64,000 nucleotides of DNA from Dysidea avara (GCF_963678975.1 NC_089274.1:5196001-5260000), one strand, 5' to 3'; counted from the stretch's first letter, positions 1 to 14,300 are shown. Made by a program: numbers and translations. Notes: a model not told the origin generated them from the letters alone.

Positions 1-560
1 GTTTTTGGGTGATATTATTTCGTGGGCCACGCCTACTCCTTTGTGGTCCCTACTATACAGTTACTATCGTACTGTATGATACCATGATCTCGTGAAACTT
101 CAAAGAAGCTGTTGGTTGCATATAGGGCAATACACCCCACACCCACAGGTGAGTATATCTACTTGAGGTAAGTATATATATACTCACCTGGGAAGTCACG
201 TGACACATTACCGTGTCATGATTACGGGCTGATAGCCCGACGTGGGCAAGCGAACGACGCCCACGCTAGCATGACTAATCACCCAGATGACTCAGGCTAA
301 TAGGCTTCATCATGCTAGGCGATCAATCACCCCAACCAGTAAGAGTCCAACCACTGGATTCATTTTATAACCATACCTCGCGACTTCGATGATGGGTGGC
401 AGCAAGTAACATTGCTCCTACGTTTGTTGATATGAACGGACAAGTCCTGGGAATATACGGAGATATGTTTACTAAGTCCCACAATCAATTTGATTCTTCA
501 TTGTGTGCTGAATTGTGAGAGGAACGCTACCAGTGTGTCTACCATGCCAAACTATGGCAA
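1..560. repeat. Dispersed repeat fragments at the window edge
   Basis: No gene is visible. Positions about 43-95 carry a terminus of the type GTCCCTACTATACAG followed by an imperfect inverted copy ending in ACTGTATGAT. Related termini occur near 2320-2360, 17760-17795, 44752-44790, 55318-55365 and 62770-62795. Positions about 217-442 are related, in inverse orientation, to about 23573-23770; shared landmarks are the CACCCATCATCGAAG and GGTGATTGATC stretches. These are therefore pieces of at least two dispersed repeat families rather than unique sequence. Confidence 0.6.
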
Positions 561-691
561 ATTAAGTGTAAGCATATACTTTAAGTTGGTTTGTGTGCAT
601 ATGGGTTGTGTGCATGTGGGTTGTTAGTAAGTAATGTAGTGTGGATTAATTTAGAAACATGGTATATATCATATGAACCATGGCTCACTTT

Positions 692-831
692 GGTGTATTG
701 CACTTATATACACCCCTCCTCCTCAGTCATCAGAAGTTTACCATTGATAAATGCCTCGGCTTTGCCTTGGTGTTTATCACAGTAAATTTCCTCTGACTTT
801 GGAGTCGGGGTGTATATAAGTGCAATACACC
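692..831. mobile_element. Small palindromic element with 25-bp perfect inverted ends
   Basis: Positions 692-716 (GGTGTATTGCACTTATATAC and 5 more bases) are the exact reverse complement of 807-831. The inner part contains a second hairpin around 748-780. The structure is typical of a hairpin-forming non-autonomous element. No target duplication was resolved because the flanking sequence is itself partly palindromic (ACCATGGCT on the left, AGCCATGGT on the right). Confidence 0.7.
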
Positions 832-1259
832 TTGTAGCCATGGTTTATATATTACATATATATATATATATAGTTGAGGGAAAAAATTAATGTATTGCCA
901 CTTGTGTACTGTAGAGTTCTTCAGTAAAACAGTTCCATACTCACATGCTTTTAGTGATTTGGTATTCTTGATTTTGCCAACTAAACATAACTATGTAACT
1001 AGTGTTGTTCCAGTTCTCAGTACTCAAGCTAACTGATTTTATTGCTGTTCCTGTTCTAAAAATGGACATTAATACTGAAACTGGAACTACTATCAGTTAA
1101 GTCCCAATTTGGACTTTTTTGGAATTGAAACTGTTGTACTTGAGTAATGTTATGAATGTAGCCAATTGTCATTTAAAATCATAGCCATATAATCCAAACC
1201 TTAATTTACAGTGAAAATGGGTTTTGTGGTTTTACACGTTTTCCAAGTTTCTTTTATAT

Positions 1260-1682
1260 AACTAGCTATTAAAAAAATTAAAATTTTAAAAGGAAGTAGG
1301 GATTGATATAATGTGCATGCTATAAAAAGTAAGGAAACAAGCTCAAAAGTGTTACAGCTGAAATGAGAATGATCCATGCAACAAAAAGTAAGAAACAAGT
1401 CCCATAAGATTAGATGGCTACTTGCTAAAATGAGACACATTTTAATACCTAATTTGATGAAGTTAGTCCCATTTCAAGATGTTAGCCAAAAGTAGGCATT
1501 AAAATGTGTCTCATTTTACCAAGCAGCCATCTAATCTTATTGTACTTGTTTCCTTACTTTTTGTTCTGTGGATCATTCTCATTTCAGCTGTAACATTTTA
1601 AAGCTTGTTTCCTTACTTTTTATAGCATGCGCATTATATTATATTGATCCCTATTTCCTTTTAAATTTTTAATAGCTAGTTT
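1260..1682. mobile_element. Long-palindrome non-autonomous element
   Basis: The two halves are imperfect reverse complements over about 170 bp each, meeting near 1470. The left outer end reads AACTAGCTATTAAAAA and the right outer end TTTTTAATAGCTAGTT. Both arms contain the block TAAGGAAACAAG and its complement. The open frames seen here are by-products of the palindrome. A MITE or fold-back element is the best call; the superfamily is not determined. Confidence 0.65.
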
Positions 1683-2733
1683 GTTCCCTATTTATGTCTA
1701 GCTTGCTAGCTATATTACACGATCACAACATTTTATACACTAGAATAGTACTTTTTGTTGTAGCGTTTTTTCTTTGCTCCTGTCAGAGGCATGATTAGAG
1801 CTAGCTACCTCGTGGTAAAACCATAGCTAAAATGACTACACAATTTTAAGACAATGATTTTTTGATTACTACACCCATACACTCTTGTTTTACTACGGCT
1901 GATGCGTTAGTGTGCAAAAATCATGTGTGCAGATATGCCCGCCACAACTATCAATTATCTTTCGGGAAAAAGGAGAAGGCCAATGAATGATGAAAGTAAA
2001 CGGCATGGTGCAGTGGACAAAACGTAATCAAAACAACAGATTCATGAATCTGCCATCATTACCTTGGCAACCTGAAATTTCTGGAGCCATACACCTAGCG
2101 CTACCAGGTCTTATGGCAGGCAGACAGATGAAATGCAGGTGAATTTCAAAATTTTTAAAATTCACTGTACATCAAAAGTCGACTTTTCACTACGTTTAAC
2201 CAAGGTACAGCATCGTTACAGCTGTACTAATGCATTCCAGGTGGTTTTTTCTGGGAAAATGTATTGCAAGGCTGTCTTTTAAAGTGCAAAAATTTATGAA
2301 GCCATATGATTTCTTACTGGTCCCTACTTATTAAGTACTATCATACTTAATGATGAGTACTACCGTACTTAATGATAACATTAATTAAGCAACCACAGAA
2401 TTTTTTTTGTAAGCAAACTGCAAAATACTGAATCTGTTTCAAAGATCCTCATTGCATAGCATGGTATCATGCAGATGTTAACAAATTTTGCTAGCTCAAA
2501 GCAGAAATGATATATTTTGTTATTTCTTTGTTATAAGACACTATTTTGCAGTTTCCAAGTATTTAAATAACTGTTCTGACAGAATCTCAAGATCAATACT
2601 GTATTAAGGTGCAAGGTGTAATTTTAGTGTCTCTACTTTAGTTAAAGTTGTGTTGAGAATATGGACATGCTATTTTGGTATCCTTAGCTCTGTGTGTGCC
2701 ATGATGTGTAGTTACACGTTTTCTTCCATATAG

Positions 2734-5700
2734 TGTAGTTTGTCAAAAATCAATGAATCTTGCTCAGAAGACATTTTCCACTTGTATGAAGCTCTTAGCC
2801 AGTCAAATTCATCTTGTGTTAATAGAACAAAGCATTTACTATGTGATAATCTGGACATTTGTTATAATACTTCTAATATAAAGTATATAATTTGTCAAAC
2901 CGTACAAGTAGAGAACTGCAGTGAAGAATGGATTATTGACAAAACTGAAGAGTTTAATTGTGATGAATTTGTCCAGTTGAAGTGTTCTGATCAATTTGTT
3001 CTAGCTAACAATGTCTGTCTACCACTGTGTGAAAAATTTTCATATTTTGGTGAAACATTTACCACTGCATATATTGTTCTCAATGGCATATCTAATGGGG
3101 TTAACATCATTAGAGGAATCGTTGTGGTGATTGTCTCTATTTGGAAAAGAAAGAAAATGTAATGCTATCTTTGTTGTTTGATTGTTGCATAACACTTTTT
3201 TGTCTTAATAAAGGTTTCTTTTCCCTCAAGTCTTGATAGTCGTAAATGCCATTATTATGACAACTGGATGTAAGTGTGTTTTAGAGGATAAACTTTATTT
3301 GTGGATGTGTGTATATGATTTTCCTGTTGCAATACAAAAGTGTTGGGGATGTTGATATCATGACTTGTATAGAAACTAAGCCAAAGTTTAGTTTGTATAA
3401 GAAGTCGGTGTGCCACACCAGTGTGTTATTAACAAAAAAGAGCAGTTTTCATGTATATGTGGCTTATATAACTGAATGAAGCAATTTTACGCTAGAGCTG
3501 GCTACATACAAAATTTCAGTGCATTGCCCAAGCCACTTGGGTTTTTCTTCTTATTGCACATTTTTACAAAAAAACCAAACTGATCACACTAAAGTTTAGC
3601 AATGGCAAGATTATTTTTCAACTCGGTGGAGTTATAACTGATTATTCATTTAAAAAGACTGATTTTCTGTCATGCCTAAAGGATAAACCACAGGAGGGAA
3701 CAAGTTGAAAATTGGAATGTGGATAGAATAACCATCATAGTGCAAACTATTGTAGTTTGAAAGAAATGAAGGAAAATAGACTAACAGCCATGGAGTTATA
3801 TTGCAAAAGCCAAACGTTTAATTGTAACAGCGTTTTGCTAATAAGGAACAGTTTGTTGTCATACCTACCAGGCATACCATGCACTTAAGGGAATATGTTG
3901 AAAATCAGTATGTAGCATTAATAATCGTAGAAGAGTCTTATAATGTAGTAGAAATTGAACCAAACATGTATAAAAAGTGTGCAATCAAGATACTTTAATA
4001 GTGCAGTCATCCTAACAGAGCATTCACTATCTCAGTTGCAAAAGTGAAACATAATATGTCAAATAAATGCACACAGTTAAAAATGTATAGATGTTCTTTC
4101 TGTTTTTGTGTAAGAAAAGGAAAAAAAGAAGTGATATCTTCACCAAAGCAGTCAAGCAATGAAGAAAAGAAATCAGAGGTGGTGGCTAAGAAATGATATG
4201 ACAACATCACCATGTCTTTCTTAAAATTTATTGACCTTAACATCATTGCAGCTATTTCTTAGCTGTCACCTTTAATTTCACAATATTTTTCACCTTAGCC
4301 TATTTGAGCGGTCACACAATGTAACTGTTTTGGTATAGACGAAGACACATGATAGTGTATTGTGCAGCCCAGTAAAGCTGGTGCGGGTGCACAACAGACA
4401 AGTGTGTATTTTTCATGCATCCAGAGCTCTATAGTTCCAGAATGGAAATTATCCAATTTTGTTGTGGAAACTTCCTCTGGGTGGGGCACCTTCTATTCCA
4501 TATTTGAGCTGAATCCTCCCAGCCATCACTGAGATATGCACCTTTAAAATTTATCCTTATTTTCTTTTATTTTTCTTCATACTCTTATTCTTCTTTTTGC
4601 ACCAATGAGAAAAATCACTATAACTCATGCATGCTTCAGTTGATTTACGTCAAATTTGGAGGACAGTGGAAGTGTCATATGACACATTTACAGTTCAATC
4701 TTTTTACAGACGGATAAGAACAAGCACAGTAAACTGCTTTAGGGAACAGGTTGAAAATTGGTTTGTAGATAGATTAACCATCAAAGAAGTGTCTTTTGGT
4801 GGTTGAAAAGAATCAAGATAAAAGATCATCAACTTATAACAAAAATGCCAACCATGTGTATCAAGCACGCGATCTTGTTTCATGGATAAAAAGCAATTTA
4901 TTGTCACACTTACCAGGCAAACCACTGAAGGGGATAAGCTGAAAGTTGAAATGTTAGTAGATTAATCATCTTAGAAAGGCCTTTCAGTGGAATAGAATAA
5001 TTGGTTTAAAACCTGTGAGTTGTAATGCGAAAACCAACTACCTGTAGCAAGGGCACAATAGAAATACTCTAGTAGTGCAGTCACCCTATTAGAGCAGTCA
5101 GCTACGTATTCTGTTAGAGCACTCACCATGGTACAAGTCACCCTGTAGAAAGTTCAACTATGCATAGCAAGTCACCCTGTAGAGAGTTCAGCTGTACAAA
5201 CATGTCACACTGTAAAGAGTTCAGCTATGAGCAAGTCACCCTGTAGAGAGTTCAGCTACCAACAAATCATCCTGTAGAGAGTTCAGCTACAAACAAGGCA
5301 CCCTGTAGAGAGTTCAACTACCAGCAAGTCACCTGTAGAGACTTCAGCTACATTTCAAGTCATCATTCAGCTATGTAACAAGTTGTCCAGCTACATTTCA
5401 AAGTACCCTGTAGAGAGTTCAGCTACAAACAAATTATTCTGTAAAGAGTTCATCTACATACAAACAAGTCACCCTGCATGTAGAAAGTTTAGCTACAAAC
5501 AAGTCACCCAGTAGAGACATAACAAGTCACCCTGTAGAGACTTCCGCCAGCGTTGAAACCGGGTCGGGTCATCCGGGTCACATTTTCTCCGGGTCACAAT
5601 TTATCCGGGTCTGACCCGGATTGGATCACGTGAGAAACGAAATTGTTCATTTGACGACGTGGAACTTATAAACTCTATCGCGCAGCTCTTTCGTGAGCCA

Positions 5701-8700
5701 CGCCCACTTATCGCATTACCAACATACGTTCAGCCACGCTCATTTGTTAGTAAGTGTAGCATGCAGCACGAAATTGAGGGTATCTATGGTGAGGGGTAGC
5801 TATTGTCAGTAGGTGAAGACCTTTTTTTTTTTTTTTTTGGTCTTCAACCTACAGCTAGGCTGAAGTTTAGGGACCCGCCGATTATGCTGGCATAATTTTG
5901 AGCAAAATAGGTACCTAAAAGCATTGAGCATAATGCCAGCATAATAGGTTAAATATTTGTACGATAGTGTAAATTCTTGCTGGAAGAATGACAATTGCAA
6001 AATAAGATCGATATACTCTAATAGAGCAGTCAGTAACTCTAATAGAACAATCATCAAACTGACTGTTCTATTAGAGTATATCGATCTTGTCTCTTACATG
6101 CAGGCATGCAGCAAGAATTTATTACTTGTGTTCCAGCCACTCATTTTTTTCTTTCTATACAGTGTTAAACTAGTAGCAAAGCATATGAACTAAGGCATGA
6201 ACATTGAGCATAATCGAGCATAATAGGTAAATATTGAGCATTAATTTAAGCATAATAGGTGAATTTTTGAGCAGTGCAGCATAGCATAATAGGTAAAATT
6301 ATGAGCATAATCGGCGGGTCCCTACTGAAGTTGCAATATTTACTCAACACGAATCGAACGCTCAAAATGTAGACTCGTTCGCTCACTCGAGACTAGCCGA
6401 AACACGTCTCGGCTTTAATTAATCCGGGTCAAATCCGGGTCAGTGGGTCATCCGGGTCAGCAGTAGTGACCCGGTTTCAACGTTGACTTCTGCTACGTGA
6501 CAAATCACCCAGTAGAGAGCTCAGCTACATTACAAGTTGCTAGTAGTAGTAGTGAGTGATTTGTAATGTAGCTGAACTCTCTACTAGGTGACTTGTAGTG
6601 TAGCTGAGCTCTCTACTGGATGATTTGTCATGTAGCTGAAGTCAGTAGAGACTTCACAAATCTCTCTGTAGAGAATTCAGCTAAACTATAAGTCACCTAG
6701 TAGAGAGTTCAGCTACATTACAAATCACTCACTGCTACTAGTGACTTGTAACATAGCTGAGCTCTCTACTGGGTGATTGTACGTAGCTGAACTCTCTATA
6801 GGGAGACTTGTAATGTAGCTGAAGTCTCTACTGGCTTCAGTTACATGACAAATCACCCGGTAGAAAGCTCAGCTACATTACAAGTTGCCCAGTAGAGTTT
6901 AAGTACCTACATTACAAGTCACTAGAGAGTTCACCTACGTACATTTACAAGTCACCCAGTAGAGAGTCTGCATGAGCTATATTACAAGTTATCCTTTCGG
7001 TACATTGTAATATTTATTGACAACTGTAATTTACAAAAATAGTTCAAATTAATTATTTTTCTCTTCTGTTCTTCCTACAGTAAAGAAACAAGTAAAAGTC
7101 AGCCCCAAAACTGAATTGTGGTCGGTTTTGGGACTTTTAATTACATAAAGAAGTAATATCTGCCAAAACAGCCGAGCTGTGAAAAAGGGTGTGGCCCAAG
7201 AAGGCCAGGGTGAAAAAAGTTGTGAAATGCCAAAAAATTACTGCAATGATGCTAATGTCAATCATTATTAGTGACGAGTGATCATTGAAAATGATTGACA
7301 TTAGCATCACTTCAGCCATTTCTTGGCTGCTCACAACTTTTTTCACCTTGGCCTTTTGGGCTTTCTTGCCCAACAGTATCACCTAAAAACAGCCTCACTT
7401 TTCCTTTGTAACGGCTTGGCAATATTGGTTAGGCATAGCCAAGCCCATATATGTCTTCAGACCACTTCACTTTTCAGTAATTGATTGTTGGGGCACACAT
7501 TCAGACGCAACATTTATTTTATGGCATGCCTGGTGCCACTCTTTCTTTTGATGTAGTATGCGAGGGTTCAGTAGTCATAATCATGCTGTTAAAAAAGTAG
7601 AATAAAAATTTTTAGGTTGGATTAGGGATCAAAGAGAAGCAAGGTGATGTTGTGCTACTTCTAAAAACCAGACACCATGCAGCAAACAAACCTAAATGGA
7701 ATTAATTAAAAGTGTACTAAACTAATAATATTGGGTTTTGCTTTGTTGCTACATACACAATTGAATCATAGTAATTTGTATTTTGTAATTGATAAAATAT
7801 TTCATAATTCTGCAATTATGTTGCTAAGCACTGCTAAGGAGGCGTACCCCAAACAAAACATTTTAACCCACTAATAATACACAGAAGTATCTTCTTAACT
7901 GTTTTAATTGTCTATAACATTTTCTTACGCAAATTCTCCAAGCAAAACCTCAAAGCTGCTCTTCATTTGTATTTGCGTATGTACGAGCACACCCCCTTTT
8001 CATCTCGAAGGAATTCATTATACCCGGTAGCCTAGGAGGCCAGCTGTGTTGTTTTTTGGCTGTTTGACGTCTGTAGAGCCCTTGGGTAAGGTCTTCACCA
8101 CGTCCTTACAAACTCGTTTCACCTGTATTTCAAACCGGCACGTATTAACCGTCTTAAACCAAAGCCTACCTGCCCAGAAGTTTAATACAGGCTCTATATA
8201 GGCAGTTTAATGCAGGCTCTAGGTGTGCGCCCACAGCCGGCCTTTGGCCAGCTGTGGGCGCACACCTGGTTTAAAAATAAACTAGTGAAACAAGGGAAGA
8301 GTTAAAAAGTAAGAGGTTGTCTATACCTGCAGATTACTAATGGCCATTTAATCCCTATGCTTCAGTCTATAACTATGACTGAATTAGGGATTAAAATAAT
8401 ATCCATTAGTATATCTGCAGGTATAGACAACCTCTCTTGTTTCACTACTTTTTAGTTATTCCCTTTTTTCACTACTTTCTTTTTTTCCTTTCTTTAATCC
8501 CTAATCCAACTTAAATTCCTAATTTTTTCTTCTACTTGTATATTGTATACACTTAGTATCATATGGTACGAGTTTTGTTAAGACTACACTATAGATAGAT
8601 TTGTTAATGCTCTGGGACCAAGAACTGTAATTCTAAGAAGAATGCATAGAGTAAATAACTGCTTATTGCTGTTATATATATAGTTTGGTTGTTGTTCTTG

Positions 8701-11246
8701 GCTTAACGTGCATGTGAGATGCTCATGGAACAATTATGACCAGATCTAGCAAAATCAACCATATGGGCGCAACAGCCAAAAATCAGATAACACCAGCATG
8801 AAGTTGCTGCGCTATCAGGCTAACAATTTCCACATCAAACTCGCCTTTAACTTGTCGGGTTTGCTTTTGGTAGACTGTTTTCTGGTGGCCTGTATAACCA
8901 TGCCAGACATATGTACAGGTCTGTGAACAACAGGGAAGTGCTTTGGAGGGTTCATACACTCTGGACAGACGAGCAGGGAGCTGAATGTGTGATGTATGTC
9001 TGTTTTGTGAGTTTTCAGTCTATTTCCTGCCTCTGATGGCCGGGCTGTTTTGTGGTCTGGTGCCTTCAATTACCATCCTTGTCCATTTTGTGGTCTATCT
9101 CTTGCCCACCCCACCACCCACCACCCCTTTTTGGGGACTCATGATACAGCAACACTGGTGAAAAAACCTATCTAAAATGGCAGGAAACTCTACAAGAATT
9201 ACCTTGGCCACCAGGTGCTCTTAAAGGTTGTGAATTGCTCCATCTTTGGTGAAAAATCCATACGTGTAGCTACCAAGGCTGGTGAGTAACAATGCTTTAA
9301 ATTATTAAAATATGTTTTTCTCTGAATCAGCAATGCGCCCATAAGGGTGATTTTCCAAAATCCAGTCATAATTTTTATCATCCATCAAATAAAGTACCTG
9401 ATTATTGTCTGAAATTTACTTTGCGTAGTTACTGTCTAAAAATAATGCATAATGTGTGCCTAATTCATGCAATCTTTATTTTTACTCAGGTAATCATCCC
9501 TGAATAGTTTGTTCAAAGCTTTTTGTCTTTCATGTACAGTATGTCTCCTTGATAATACTTTTAATGTGTACAAGGCAACCTCATTAATTTATGTCTCATT
9601 TTCTAGCAAGACAGTACACAATAATTGTATTCATAGTGTGTATTATACTTTCCATCACAGCGTTCTTTTTGTTCATTGTTGTGCTAAGTGTAAGCACTAA
9701 AAATCTTCTGTGTGGAAAAAAGTTTCTTGCTAAAGAAAATCTTGCATCTCCATTTTGTCAGGTACAAGGTTAGTGCAATATTTGAGAAATGTGTATTGTG
9801 AAGTTGTTGATGGTAGACAATTTGTGATAAAACTATATGAAAAATACTAGGGTTGGAGTTACTGTCACTAAAACTTTTTTCAACCCTAATACCTGGCTAA
9901 TCTGTGTTGTATTGAAACTATCAAACAGTACAGTACTACTACTGTATAGTATGTACCAAAATAAATATCAGTCTCACCCTAACCCTAATCCTAACACGTG
10001 TCTTTAGATATGCCTCAGTTGGTACAATACATACTTCATACACTTACTGTTGTGTTCATTTATTTTTGTTTGCAGTGCAAGGTGTCAATTTGCAGGTAGC
10101 AGGTAGATGGCTTTGTGTGCATAAGAATAAAACAGGAATTGTTTGTAACTTTTACACCACACCTCCAATAAACAAATTGATTCTAGGCTAACTTTATGTG
10201 TTATTCTCCACATGTAGGGCTGTGTAATGGGCAGAATAAAGCTGAAGACCACGTGAAATGGCTATTGTACTTATAGTATAGGGGTACACGTTTTGTCATA
10301 CAATTATAACTTCATTCACCTGGCACAGTTCTTTCCTTTGATGCGATGTTATAGAAGTAATGAATTATAGTAGCAAACAATTGTAAGGAAAAATTAGGAA
10401 TTTTACATGCTAGAAAAGTTCATTACAATAAAACACGTGATTTGGCAGTAAAATTTGAACATCAAATGCTTATCTGGCTTCTTTAGATGCCTTTTATTGT
10501 CTTGCACTTTTTATGTGTATAAGTTCACTTTGTACAGATCTAATAATATTTTTGAGAGTTTCAAATTCTCTGATTTATAGATGTGTCACCTTTTTCTTGG
10601 AAATAGTTGAGCCACTCCATACTTTCCTGCTGTCAAATACTTCCTGCTATTTAGATCTAATCCAAAACAGCCAAGCTGTGAAAAAAAAGGGTGTGCGGCC
10701 TTCCAAAAATAGGCTAGTATGAAAAAGATATCATATCAAAAGTGGTGGCTGCAATGATATTATACGGTCACTATTGCAGCCATTTGTTTACCGTCACCTT
10801 TGATATCACATCTTTTTCATACTAGCCTATTTTTGGAAGGCTGCACAACTTGGCTGTTTTGGATTAGATATCATTTCTTTTTGTATCTGTATACAGTACT
10901 GCCCAGAGGTAACGTTACACTCGCAAGCGGTTGACATTTGTGTAGCCAATTTTCGACCTGCAAATTCTTTGGCATGTGTGTGCTAACTAACTCACCACCT
11001 GTAGCCGCAGTAGGTGAGCTCCCTCGGGTGAGTAACCGCGTGCCTTCGCACGTGATGTATTCCAGTCGTGCGTCGTGTCGAGTCATGGCTTGGATTTGAG
11101 CACTCGCGAGGGATTGTAACGTTACCTCTGGGCAGTACTGTAGCTATGCTGGCTTTTGTCTATCTTTTTAAACCAGGTGCGTGCCCACAAGGTCGGCTGT
11201 GGGTGCGACTAGTTTACTGAAATTGTTTTCTAAAAGTGTGTGTGTG

Positions 11247-11306
<60 letters not shown>

Positions 11307-14300
11307 TGGGTGTGTGTGTGTGTGTGTACCTATCTATTATGTTTGTCTGTATGCACCCACGTGAGCAATGGTAATAGCAGCCTGTACATAAGAAGTATAA
11401 GCTAAATGAAATCTTTATTAAACTTCCACACAGGTAAACTTTGCTCTGAGTTGGTTTGTGGTCTGAAATATGGGTGTGGCAACTCTCCTCAGGCTTTGTG
11501 AACTACCTTCCCTTCTGGTTTTACTGGCATTTAGCAACTGAAAAACAATGGTGCAGGCCTTATAGACTATCAGGAATAGCCTATCCCTTTAAGTTGAAAG
11601 GGGGCATGTCACATATGTACGCGTACAAAAATGTAGGGAAGGAAGCCTTGTGGTTTTGTCAAGAGAATTTATGGAGAAGGCACGATAGACAAGCTATAAA
11701 ACAGTTGAGAAGATACCTCTGTGCAAAATATGTTGATTAAAGCAGTTTGTTTGAATAGTGCTTCCTTTGCAATGTAATAAGAAAATTACAAATAATTCAC
11801 TAATACGAAACAACAACTTATTGCATTATTATAAAACAAATAATAGCATAGCATATAGCATTAATTTATACACTGTTGAGGCTATAGCTATATGTAGCTG
11901 CATGCTACCTGGTATTTTAGAAGTGGCACAACATCAACTTGTTTTCCTACAGGTAACAGAAGTACTAGATTTTAAGAGACATTTGTTTTGTCTATCTTTT
12001 ATTTTCCTACAGTTAAACAGAAAAACTAGATTTTAAGAGACATTTGTACTGAAAATAAGTTTTGGATTATTTTAGTTGCTGAACATTGCATGTATATGAC
12101 TGCTCTATAAAGGGATCTCAAAATGTGCTTGGTATGGTTGGTTTAACTTGTTGATACTTATTTAACAGGTTTCCAACATTACTGAAGGTTTGTACCTTGA
12201 TAGTTACCTGACATGTGTGAAACAACTAGTTTGCATAAGTAGTTAGCTGGTTCTCGATCACATAACTCTTATGTTTGGTATGTAGCCTGTCTACTTATTC
12301 CAAAAAAAATTTTGTGTAATACTCTAATAGAACATACTGATACAACACGCATAGAATGTTCTAGAATCTCCATGGATGGGTGTATAGTAAACTAGAAAAC
12401 TTCCATTTATAAGGTAGAAATTAAGTAAGGTGAGCAACTGAGTCAAACTGACAGCAGTGGCAGAGTGGTAAAGGGTTTAGGTGTATAGGTGTGGAGGTCC
12501 CTGGTTCAAACCCTGAACCAGATTTTTTTGATGTTTTTTGTGCACATTTTTTTAAATTTCTTTGTGACTGTTCTATTAGAGTATCTTGATTGTGCTTGTT
12601 TCACATGTTTGGTTATATCTTCTTACCTAATACTCTCATTGCAAAAAGTTTGCACTACAATAGTTACTTCATGTACAGACCAATTTTCATGCTATTCCGT
12701 CAAGCGGATTACTCTGTAAGTGTGTCAACAAATTGCTTTTGCATTTTTCAAAAATCATGCATAGTTCCCCTGTTCTTAATCCAATCAGTACGAAAATAGA
12801 ACTATAATTGTGCTGCATTATGCTTGTACTGCCCTCCAAATTTGAAGTAAATCAACTAAAGCACATGCAAGTTATTGCGATTTTTCTAAAGTGTGTGAAA
12901 AGAAAAATACGTAGATTACATAAGAAGATTAAGAAGAAAAATATAAAGAAAATAAGACAAATTTTGAAGGCACATATCTCAGTAATGGCTAGGTGGAATT
13001 GACTCAAATATGAATAGGAGGTGCCCTACCCTGAGGGAGTTTCCACAGCAAAAATGGTTAATTTCTGTTCAGGCACTATCAAGCTACGGATGCATGAAAA
13101 CAGCATTTTCTTAGTTCCTGAAAAATACACACTTGTCTGTTGCACGCCAGCACTGGCTGTACTTGGCCGCACGACACACTATCACGTGTCTTCGTTGTGA
13201 AATATCTGTCTCATAAATGATATACATTTTATCTCATTTTCGTTAGTACAAATACTACCTGTTATTTAGATTGTATAATTATCTGTGTTTGATTATTTTT
13301 ATTATGTTTGTAGGATTTATATTAACATCTGGAGTGACTTTATACTGTATGTTCTTGCAGGTGTATGTGTTCCATCTCTCATTGAGATTACTATATCCTG
13401 TTAAATCACACCAACTTGACCAGTCAGAATACAGTGGAAAGATTCACACTGTTGAAGTTATGTGTGTGTTCATTGTGGGAACTGTGCCATATCTGGTTCT
13501 TGCTGCAACATCCAAGTTTCAGATAACTGTGTTTCCTCCACTGGGATGTGGAGTCTCTGCAGCATATAATTTTTATGGTGCAATTGTTCCAACAATTTTT
13601 CTAGGATGTACTAGTCTTATTCTAATGTTGATTGTGCTTTACAAGATCCACATTGTAAGTTATTTACATTTTTATATACATAGATAAGTTAGGGCCAAGG
13701 CATGGCACCTTTTTGAAGGAGATAGTTACAAAGTCTGTTTGCACCTCCAGTTAAAAATAGTGATGTTACTTACAGGTTTTTGCAATTGAATTCGTCGCCT
13801 TTGCGATTGAATTCGTCCCGTTTGCAATTGAATTCGTCGGTATTGCAATTGAATTCGTCCCGTTTGCAATTGAATTCGTCCCGTTTGCAATTGAATTCGT
13901 CGGTTTTGCAATTGAATTCATCGGTTTTGCAATTGAATTAGTCGGTTTTGCAGTTGAATTAGTCGGTTTTGCAATAGAATTCGTCGCGTTTGCATTACAA
14001 TTCGTCATAAACAAAACGGCTCCAAGAAACCAACCCGTTCATTAAGAGATGAACCATTTATGCCTTGGAGAGTTACACTTGCGACACTAGAAAGTAATTG
14101 GAGCTGGTAGTACGCGAAGTTGATAGCTGTCTGACAAGTTAATTAACTTGCTCGCGAGTGACCACACCCATCGCGAATGGCGTAGTAGAGTTTGGAATGT
14201 TGCTGGATAGGCTGTAGAGGAAGAATTATTGCCTTATAAAGAGTTGTTTACTACTGTTGTACTTGAACAAGTTCTTGTAGCAGCTGCTACATCATGTTTT

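Larger units (their letters stand above)
5548..6485. mobile_element. hAT-like non-autonomous transposon with target duplication
   Basis: The left end begins CAGCGTTGAAACCGGGTC and the right end is its complement, GACCCGGTTTCAACGTTG, with one mismatch. Flanking 8-mers are ACTTCCGC at 5540-5547 and ACTTCTGC at 6486-6493, an 8-bp duplication with one later substitution. An 8-bp duplication and CAG ends are the hAT signature. Subterminal CCGGGTCA repeats lie inside both ends. There is no transposase frame. A younger element sits inside at 5868-6324. Confidence 0.8.

Noticed and set aside
5054-6990. Possible CRISPR-like array (short repeats with spacers)
   Set aside because: Units are degenerate, spacers are not unique or regular, both orientations alternate, and the context is eukaryotic; it is a minisatellite.
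9973-9998. Telomere-like CCCTAA units
   Set aside because: Only about three imperfect units; too short to mean a telomere or interstitial telomeric site.
11456-11740. 94-codon open frame rich in Trp/Tyr (FWFYWHLATEKQW)
   Set aside because: It starts inside the predicted TM3 micro-exon in another frame, has no acceptor or domain, and does not join any exon in phase. Probably chance, although unusually long.
12456-12527. Possible tRNA gene
   Set aside because: A- and B-box-like elements are present but acceptor-stem pairing is absent, and the sequence runs into a SINE-like body.
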